Shown here: one piece after another, positions 6,964-11,595 of the stretch
How positions within the stretch are numbered: position 1 is the stretch's first letter
How the letters are laid out: the number at the start of each line of letters is the position of its first letter
Assembly (NCBI GenBank): GCA_020861125.1
Contig: JAJBSZ010000079.1
Coordinates: 1 to 11,595, forward strand
DNA length: 11,595 bases
Reading direction: 5' to 3'
Source: Planctomycetota bacterium
GTDB taxonomy: Bacteria > Planctomycetota > SZUA-567
Notes under the pieces: model-generated
Databases searched by the model: none
Seen by the model: only the letters and a program-made list of their open reading frames with translations
Told to the model about the DNA's origin: nothing
Made by a program: the position numbers and the translations under genes

Positions 6964-7971
6964 TCAGTCGACGCCGGCATCGCGAACCTCTTCCGCTTCC
7001 TTGGCGATCGCCGGTGACGGTGCCGGCTCCAGCTCCGGTTTCTTTCCGCTCATTTTGGCGCAAAACGAGGTCAGGAGCGGGCAGAGGACGGCGGTGATGA
7101 CTACGGCGGCGGCGGTCTGGGCGGTGGCGTCGGCGACGTAGGGGGCAAAGCGCGGATCCGCCGCCGCCACCGCGTTCGGGGTTGCGACGGCGTTGCCGGC
7201 GGTGGTGCCGATGGCCGCGCCCATGGGGTCCCGCTTGCCGCGGATCAGGCTATAGAGGATGAAGGTAAGGACGCCGGTACTCAGTACGGTGAGAAGGCCC
7301 AGAAGAATGCCGGGGATACCGGCGTTAACGATATTGTTCAGGTTCATTCCCGCTCCAAAGGCGAAGCCGTTGAAGGGGGGAAGGAGGACCATGCCGGTGG
7401 CCAGGAGATCGCGGAACTCCTCGTCCAGATTACCGATAATGAAGCCGATGATCAGCGGCAGGATACTGGCCAGAATGTCGGTAAAGGGGATGTTGGCCAG
7501 GCCGGAGGCACCGAGCGCGATCATGGTGAGAAAGGGCCCGTCGTTAAGGGAGAGGATGGAAATAGCCCCGACGTCGGCTTCGTCACCGTACTGCGCCGCC
7601 AGGTTGACGTAGATGACGCCGTTGGAGTTGGAAATGGCGCCGATAACCGCCAGGGGCGTCAGCCCGAGGATGCCGGCCGGGCCGAACAGGCTGTTCAGGA
7701 GAAGACCTAACCCGAAACCGGTGACGAACTTCAGAACGGTGAGGACGCAGCCGAGGTAGATGGGCTTGCCGGCAATTTTAACGTTGATGGTGGCGCCGCT
7801 GCACAGGAGGAACAGGCCCACCAGGGTGGGGATGGCATTCTTGAACAGGCCGGTGGTAAAGCCGCCAATGGTCAACACCTCGGGGAACACCGTGTTGATA
7901 ACCGTGCCGAGAAGCAGGGGTATCACCATTACCCCGGCGGGGAACCGCTTCATGGTCGCCAGAATTTTCAT
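6964..7971 (-). CDS. kdgT: 2-keto-3-deoxygluconate permease family transporter
   Basis: The 335-residue protein is close to the length of KdgT (about 327) and matches it along its length. It starts MKILATMKRFPAGVMVIPLL and carries GGFTTGLFKNAIPTLVGLFL, IGAISNSNGVIYVNL, SLNDGPFLTMIALGASG and GNAVATPNAVAAADP. There are about ten membrane helices; the last 30 residues are a polar cytoplasmic tail. KDGT-family proteins are proton symporters for 2-keto-3-deoxygluconate and related sugar acids. ATG 7971 has AAGGAGG a few bases upstream; the frame continues upstream but looks non-coding. It is the first gene of the operon, about 137 nt after a predicted sigma-54 start site. No KDG kinase or aldolase is adjacent, so the true substrate may differ from KDG and the gene symbol denotes the family only. 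Confidence 0.9.
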   Translation of the reverse strand: MKILATMKRFPAGVMVIPLLLGTVINTVFPEVLTIGGFTTGLFKNAIPTLVGLFLLCSGATINVKIAGKPIYLGCVLTVLKFVTGFGLGLLLNSLFGPAGILGLTPLAVIGAISNSNGVIYVNLAAQYGDEADVGAISILSLNDGPFLTMIALGASGLANIPFTDILASILPLIIGFIIGNLDEEFRDLLATGMVLLPPFNGFAFGAGMNLNNIVNAGIPGILLGLLTVLSTGVLTFILYSLIRGKRDPMGAAIGTTAGNAVATPNAVAAADPRFAPYVADATAQTAAAVVITAVLCPLLTSFCAKMSGKKPELEPAPSPAIAKEAEEVRDAGVD

Positions 7972-8011
7972 GCACCCTCCTTGTACAATGGACAGCCAGC
8001 GCCAGCGGGAC

Positions 8012-8049
8012 CATTCCCGATAGGCGTGAACGTTACGGGAGAGGGAATG
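8012..8049. promoter_or_regulatory. Palindromic element in the permease leader
   Basis: CATTCCC (8012-8018) and GGGAATG (8043-8049) form an inverted repeat. Between them CGTGAACGTTACG (8025-8037) is itself nearly palindromic around AACGTT, the kind of core that LacI-type repressors bind. It lies inside the predicted 5' leader of the permease mRNA, so it could act as an operator or as an RNA hairpin. No binding protein is identified. Confidence 0.35.
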
Positions 8050-8118
8050 CTGCGGGTGTTGGCGAACAAAGGATAGGGGGACCGTGCCGGGATGGATGCG
8101 GCCAACGACATGAAGGAT

Positions 8119-8135
8119 TGCAAGACAGTTTCCAG
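8119..8135 (-). promoter_or_regulatory. Sigma-54 (-24/-12) promoter of the permease operon
   Basis: The - strand reads CTGGAAACTGTCTTGCA. TGG and TTGCA match the -24 and -12 elements, with exactly 10 bp between the invariant GG and GC. The start site would fall near 8108, about 137 nt before the permease ATG. The adjacent gene encodes an activator with an intact GAFTGA loop, which contacts sigma-54. The middle of the -24 box deviates (AAAC for CACG). Confidence 0.68.
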
Positions 8136-8252
8136 AACGCCGGGAACCGAGCGCCCCCGCGCCCGCCACCGGAGGACTCTTGGTAACACCAGTATATTCT
8201 GGGTATTAGGGCGATCCGGTTACGGTCGGGACAATACTGTTTGGTGCCGTGG

Positions 8253-8276
8253 TATTGCGGCATATTGCGCAACATG
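8253..8276. promoter_or_regulatory. Candidate upstream activator site
   Basis: CATATTGCGCAACATG (8261-8276) is a 16-bp palindrome with one mismatched pair around TTGCGCAA. TATTGCG is repeated exactly 10 bp apart (8253 and 8263), one helical turn. The site is about 160 bp upstream of the predicted sigma-54 start, the usual distance for enhancer-binding activators, and so may bind the regulator at 9016-10923. Specificity is inferred from position only. Confidence 0.45.
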
Positions 8277-8624
8277 ATGCGGTGCCCGCCGTCGTCAGCC
8301 AGAAAAAGCCCGGTTGGAACGTCCCAGCGGCGGAGTCGATGCCATTAACCCAGACGCGTTGGAGGGATCGACGGGTGTCACTGTTTTCCCGGCCCATGCT
8401 CCCTCGGTTGCCGGTAGGAGCGGCGATGGCGGCACGGTGTGCCACGCTGCTCCGAATTCCGGTTCGGCGGCACTCCACGAAAAAAAATCCATCCCGCCGT
8501 CATTCCCCATGGTTCCACCGTTTCCCTGATTTCATCATTCCTTGACTCGACACCACCGGCTCCACCGCCAGTACCACCACCAGTTCCCATGACCCTCTTG
8601 CTCCCCTTCCGCCCTCATCGGTGA

Positions 8625-8726
8625 GACCGTTCGTCCGACGGTGGACCATGTGTAACCTAGTTCACGCGCCACGCGGCCCGGATTCCGGCTGAGGAGAACG
8701 CGGCGGGGTTGTGGTGTTGTTCCCAC
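8625..8726 (-). pseudogene. Fossil Fis-type HTH, copy A
   Basis: The - strand reads RNPGRVARELGYTWSTVGR, which lines up with [19 protein letters not shown] of the regulator's C-terminal helix-turn-helix. The preceding PRRVLLSR matches LRRLLRL there. About half of the residues agree, and the DNA matches as well. Only the HTH tail is present: no AAA+ or PAS part precedes it. It is most simply a decayed duplication of the regulator's 3' end, or the remnant of a deleted second regulator. A short open frame from ATG 8726 exists but has no ribosome binding site that I can see. Confidence 0.6.
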
Positions 8727-8862
8727 GTGTGCCGTTCGGGTCGGGCCGCGGCGCGTTAGGAAGCATTCCCCGTCCGGAGACCATCGACGAAAGGTGACCT
8801 TTCGATCCCTGCCTGCCCATCGGTGCCCATTTCAGCTTCACCGTCTCCTTTTTTTCCATCAG

Positions 8863-8893
8863 CTCGACACCACCGTATCCACCGACACCACGG
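8863..8893. repeat. Diverged direct repeat shared with 8546-8574
   Basis: CTCGACACCACCG (8863) recurs at 8546, followed in both places by TCCACCG and CCAGTACC. On the - strand both encode a Gly-rich run ending GGVE. With the fossil HTH motifs they define a repeat unit spaced about 320 bp. Confidence 0.55.
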
Positions 8894-8944
8894 CCAGTAC
8901 CTAACCGGATCCATGAAAATCAATTATCCGATTCCGCCATCGTC

Positions 8945-9001
8945 GTTGGACCGCTGGTGGTGGACGGTGGAACGGGTGTACCCGAGTTCAGGCGCCACGC
9001 T
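8945..9001 (-). pseudogene. Fossil Fis-type HTH, copy B
   Basis: SVAPELGYTRSTVHHQ on the - strand matches [15 protein letters not shown] of the regulator and VARELGYTWSTVGR of copy A. It starts only 15 bp beyond the regulator's stop codon and has no start codon, and a stop codon lies just upstream in its own frame. The DNA is nearly identical to the live HTH over GACGGTGGAACGG (8963-8975 versus 9067-9079). Confidence 0.6.
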
Positions 9002-9015
9002 GACGTACTTTCACC

Positions 9016-10923
9016 TCAGCCAGCGTCCCCGTGATCCAGCAGGCCGTACCGTTTCATTTTGCGCCAGACGGTGGAACGGTTGCAGCCGAGTTCCAGCGCC
9101 ACCTTGCCCCGGTTGCCGGCGTGGAGCCGGAGAAGGCGGCGGAGGTGTTCCCGCTCGTCCGCCGCTCCGGACGAGGCGACGGGAGGCGGGAGGGCGGACG
9201 GCGTCAGGCCATCGTGGAGCGCTTCCTGCACGGCGGCGGCGTCGATAACGTCACCGCGGCTGCACACGCAGACCCGTTCGGCGATGTTCCTGAGCTCACG
9301 GACATTGCCCCGCCAGCGGTGCGCTTCCAGCATCTGCCAGGCATCGCTGGTGATCACCGCCACCTGACGGCCGGCGCGGCCGGAGAATTCGCGGACATAC
9401 CGGGTGAACAGTTCGGCGATATCCCCGGGCCGGTCGCGGAGGGGCGGGATGGCAAGGTGCAGGACGTTGAGGCGGAACAGCAGGTCCTGCCGGAATTGGG
9501 CCCGTTCCACCAGCGCCAAAAGATCGACGTTGGTGGCGGCGATGATCCGGGTGTCGACAGCGATTACCCGGTGGCTGCCCAGCCGCCGGACCTCGTTTTC
9601 CTGCAGTACCCGCAGAAGTTTGCTTTGGAAGGAGAGGGGGATTTCCGAAATCTCGTCGAGAAACAGGGTGCCGCCGTGGGCCGCTTCGAACAGGCCCTCC
9701 TTGCCGCCCCTGAGGGCGCCGGTGAAGGCGCCGTCGCTGTAGCCGAAGAGTTCGCTCTCGAGCAGGCTCTCGGTGAGGGCAGCGCAGTTGACGGCGACGA
9801 AGGGCCCGGCGGCCCGGCGGCTGGCGTTGTGGATGCTCTGGGCGAACAGCTCCTTGCCGGTGCCGGATTCGCCGGCGATGAGCACCGGGCTGTCGACCCG
9901 GGCAAAGAGACGCGCCTTGTCGATCACGGCGGCCACGGCGTCACTGCGGCGCACGATGTCGGCGAAGTGGTAACGGGCCTTCTGGCCGCGGGCCTGGATT
10001 TTCTGGCGAATTATGGATTCTTCATTCTGCAGCCGGTCGACGGAACGCAAGAATACCACGCCGCCGGCGACGTCGCCGTCCCGGCGCATGGGCACGCAAT
10101 CCACCGCCAGCATGCGGCCGCCGTGGACGTGGATGTCGTTTTCCACCGGGGCGCCGCCCGCCAGGGTGGCTTCGATCTGCGCAAAGAACGGCAGGAATCC
10201 CTCCGCCGGACGGCTGAGACAACGATCGGGATCGAGGTCAAGGGATCGGGCGGCGGCGGCGTTGATGGAGGCGATGCGGCCATCCCGATCGATGGCAATC
10301 ACCCCTTCCTTGCTGTGATCGAGAATGGTGCGGAAAAACAGCGACCGTTCCCGCTGCTCACGGGTCGACTGCACCAGACGGATGGCTTCCTCCAGGCTGC
10401 CGATGATGGCCGGCCGGCCGGTGCGGAGCAGGACCGCCGGCTGGTTCAACCTTTCGCAGGCCTTGACCAGAGACAGGCCGCCGACGAAACAGTCGCAGCC
10501 CTCGGCCGCCGCCGCCCGGATAACCTCCGGCAAGCTGGCCGCCCCCGGCGCCGGGAACGACCGGATCTCGGCATCGAAGATCCGGCTGCTCCGCTCGTCC
10601 ATCGACGCCATTCCGGGCAGTCCCACCAGCGCCACCCGGCGGGCGCCGTATTGGGAAATGGCCGACGACACGGCGTCGATGACATCGTAGGCGGAGGTCT
10701 GGAGCGGTACCACCAGCTGTCCCGGCTGCCGCGCCCGCAGGGCGGCGGCGGTGAATCCCCGGGCGATGATCACATCGGCGTGGAAGGTGGCGCCGGCCGC
10801 CTCCTCGACCTCCATGGCGTAGACCGAGGTGCGGATGGGCTCGGGCGGATCGTAGCTCCGGAGGGCGTCCTCAATCTCCGCTTGCACGGCGCGGTAGGGC
10901 GCGAGGAGGGTAATGGTGATCAC
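9016..10923 (-). CDS. PrpR-type sigma-54-dependent transcriptional activator
   Basis: The 635-residue protein has an N-terminal PrpR_N sensor domain (about 1-185), a PAS domain (about 195-295), a sigma-54-interaction AAA+ domain (about 320-555) and a Fis-type HTH (about 590-625). Walker A is GESGTGKE at 351-358. The sigma-54 contact loop GAFTGA at 398-403 is intact, as are Walker B GTLFLDE at 418-424 and the arginines in FRQDLLFRL. It should therefore open sigma-54 promoters by ATP hydrolysis. PrpR_N domains sense small acids such as 2-methylcitrate; here the ligand is unknown. The start is a GTG at 10921-10923 with AAGGAA 7 nt upstream; an ATG 9 nt earlier is out of frame. It points the same way as the permease operon, about 1 kb downstream, which has a sigma-54 promoter. 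Confidence 0.93.
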   Translation of the reverse strand: MITITLLAPYRAVQAEIEDALRSYDPPEPIRTSVYAMEVEEAAGATFHADVIIARGFTAAALRARQPGQLVVPLQTSAYDVIDAVSSAISQYGARRVALVGLPGMASMDERSSRIFDAEIRSFPAPGAASLPEVIRAAAAEGCDCFVGGLSLVKACERLNQPAVLLRTGRPAIIGSLEEAIRLVQSTREQRERSLFFRTILDHSKEGVIAIDRDGRIASINAAAARSLDLDPDRCLSRPAEGFLPFFAQIEATLAGGAPVENDIHVHGGRMLAVDCVPMRRDGDVAGGVVFLRSVDRLQNEESIIRQKIQARGQKARYHFADIVRRSDAVAAVIDKARLFARVDSPVLIAGESGTGKELFAQSIHNASRRAAGPFVAVNCAALTESLLESELFGYSDGAFTGALRGGKEGLFEAAHGGTLFLDEISEIPLSFQSKLLRVLQENEVRRLGSHRVIAVDTRIIAATNVDLLALVERAQFRQDLLFRLNVLHLAIPPLRDRPGDIAELFTRYVREFSGRAGRQVAVITSDAWQMLEAHRWRGNVRELRNIAERVCVCSRGDVIDAAAVQEALHDGLTPSALPPPVASSGAADEREHLRRLLRLHAGNRGKVALELGCNRSTVWRKMKRYGLLDHGDAG

Positions 10924-10950
10924 GGCGGCATTCCTTGTTCTGGTGTCCGA

Positions 10951-10989
10951 GGGATCGGAGGTGGCTGGCGGATCCGGATCCCGGATCGG
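10951..10989. promoter_or_regulatory. GGATC repeat cluster upstream of the regulator
   Basis: Four GGATC copies lie within about 40 bp (10952, 10970, 10976, 10983), partly palindromic (GGATCC twice). The cluster is 28-66 bp upstream of the GTG start, where an autoregulatory operator could sit. Function is a guess; it may be chance in GC-rich DNA. Confidence 0.25.
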
Positions 10990-11115
10990 TTGGCCGAGCG
11001 GAGGACCAAGTGTACGCCGGCCGCCACAACGGCGCCAGAGCCCGGGAGGGACGGCGAGGAAAGGAACGGGAATCCGGTACCGGTTTCGGCCGCTGGCGGA
11101 CAGGCCTGTGGAAAC

Positions 11116-11150
11116 GTAACTCTATTGGTTTACAGTGGTTACAATAATCA
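11116..11150. promoter_or_regulatory. AT-rich island with phased repeats, possible regulator promoter
   Basis: In otherwise GC-rich DNA this stretch holds TGGTTTACA (11126) and TGGTTACA (11136), starting 10 bp apart, flanked by GTAAC (11116) and GTTAC (11138) in inverted orientation. It lies between the upstream terminator and the regulator gene, so its promoter or operator is expected nearby. No good -35/-10 pair was found on the - strand. Confidence 0.35.
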
Positions 11151-11162
11151 TGGCGTCGACAC

Positions 11163-11211
11163 AAAAAAAGGGGACCGCCATCTCTCCCGTTAGGAAGAAA
11201 TGGTAGTCCCC
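11163..11211 (-). terminator. Intrinsic terminator of a minus-strand transcript from the right
   Basis: GGGGAC (11170-11175) pairs with GTCCCC (11206-11211). After a 2-nt internal loop CCAT (11178-11181) pairs with ATGG (11200-11203). On the - strand the hairpin is followed directly by seven T (complement of 11163-11169). It ends a transcript entering from beyond or within 11212-11595. Confidence 0.72.
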
Positions 11212-11237
11212 GAGACAACGTCCCGTCCGTACTCCCG

Positions 11238-11289
11238 GAGGGTTGGGTGCACCCTCGGTGCGGTTTTTCCTTCCGGGAAAACCCGCACC
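11238..11289. repeat. Two adjacent hairpins
   Basis: GAGGGT/ACCCTC (11238-11243 with 11251-11256) is followed at once by a 13-bp stem with one mismatch (11257-11270 with 11276-11289) and a 5-nt loop. A third hairpin, GGCGCAG/CTGCGCC, spans 11319-11362. Together with the terminator they suggest a structured transcript on the - strand. Confidence 0.5.
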
Positions 11290-11400
11290 TGGTGGGATGC
11301 CCTGGTCAGTGACACCCCGGCGCAGTCGACGATGGGACCACGTAAAGTTGCACGTCTGCGCCTTATGCCATGGGGACGACCTGACATTTCTAGTCTTCAT

Positions 11401-11534
11401 TTCCTGAAAATTCGTGAACGCTACGGTGTTGGCTGCGCCATCTCCCTTTCGGTGTATTCCGCCTTACCGCCGGCGGAATACACCTACCGGTCGAGCTCGC
11501 ATCCAACACCACGCGTTCATCGAACTTTCAGGAA
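11401..11534. repeat. 134-bp imperfect foldback (long inverted repeat)
   Basis: The two arms pair in six blocks: TTCCTGAAA/TTTCAGGAA (11401-11409, 11526-11534), TTCG/CGAA, TGAACGC/GCGTTCA, GGTGTTGG/CCAACACC, TGCG/CGCA, and a perfect 13-bp apical stem GGTGTATTCCGCC (11451-11463) with 11472-11484. About 45 pairs in all are separated by small mismatches and one larger internal loop (11438-11450 against 11485-11497). It has no coding content and no obvious target-site duplication. It could be a MITE-like element, a structured RNA or a recombination or replication site. Confidence 0.8.
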
Positions 11535-11595
11535 CTGTCGGGATCGGCGTCCACACATGGACTTGTGTGCGGTGTCGCCCAAGTGGAACCCGTAC

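Larger units (their letters stand above)
8278..9015. other. Gene-free decayed region with duplicated fragments
   Basis: No convincing intact gene on either strand. The stretch holds degenerate direct repeats related to the 3' end of the adjacent regulator gene, described separately. An A8 run at 8480-8487 gives a T8 on the - strand, but without a strong hairpin before it, so I do not call a terminator. Confidence 0.6.

Noticed and set aside
8041..8075. Alternative sigma-54 promoter around GGCACGG on the - strand at 8080-8090
   Set aside because: The -24-like GGCACG is good, but no GC occurs at the required -12 distance.
9031..11193. A 720-codon open frame on the + strand opposite the regulator
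   Set aside because: It is antisense to a gene with complete, well-ordered domains. Its Gly/Ala/Asp-rich translation resembles no family, as expected from GC-rich codon bias.
11260..11290. CCGGAAGG on the - strand, as in the GGAA-loop region of SRP RNA, and CACTGA recalling a cobalamin riboswitch
   Set aside because: The flanking internal-loop sequences of SRP RNA are missing, and no B12 box is present. The match is explained by the local hairpin.
11305..11362. A further fossil HTH on the - strand upstream of the regulator (TWS near 11337 resembles GYTWSTVGR)
   Set aside because: Similarity is limited to a few residues and needs several gaps; not distinguishable from chance by eye.
11401..11534. 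Integron attC site
   Set aside because: Size and foldback form would fit, but I see no RYYYAAC/GTTRRRY pair at the ends and no integrase or cassette genes.

Overview
The window is GC-rich bacterial DNA. It opens with the 3' end of a 23S rRNA gene, then 5S rRNA and a strong intrinsic terminator. Strong GGAGG ribosome binding sites, a sigma-54 activator and a 2-keto-3-deoxygluconate-type permease fit a metabolically versatile anaerobe-type genome (Desulfobacterota-like or a GC-rich Firmicute). The sequence does not settle the phylum.

Layout. (1) 1-360: end of the rRNA operon. (2) 361-4178, + strand: a promoter and three tandem paralogues. Each has four N-terminal membrane helices fused to a PstS-like periplasmic-binding-protein domain. 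Copy 1 looks intact. Copy 2 is an open frame with an eroded ligand site and a patch read in a shifted frame. Copy 3 is broken by two single-base frameshifts, at a T8 run and an A4 run. (3) 4214-4245: a hairpin terminator between convergent genes. (4) 4271-7971, - strand: an operon of a KDGT-family permease, a metal-dependent amidohydrolase and a DXR-like (DRL) SAF-domain oxidoreductase. A well-spaced -24/-12 (sigma-54) promoter lies upstream, with a palindrome about 160 bp further up. (5) 8278-9015: no intact gene, but decayed copies of the DNA-binding tail of the neighbouring regulator. (6) 9016-10923, - strand: a PrpR-type sigma-54 activator (PrpR_N, PAS, AAA+, Fis-type HTH), the natural candidate to drive the permease operon. 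(7) 10924-11595: regulator upstream region, then a gene-free structured stretch. It holds a minus-strand terminator, several hairpins and a 134-bp imperfect foldback.

Working model. The regulator senses a small organic acid or related effector and activates uptake (permease), hydrolysis (amidohydrolase) and NAD(P)-dependent conversion (DRL/SAF enzyme) of an unidentified, probably sugar-acid-like compound. The paralogue cluster behind the rRNA operon seems unrelated to this pathway and is a family in the course of duplication and decay. The least explained DNA is the foldback and terminator region at the right edge and the fossil HTH repeats at 8278-9015.
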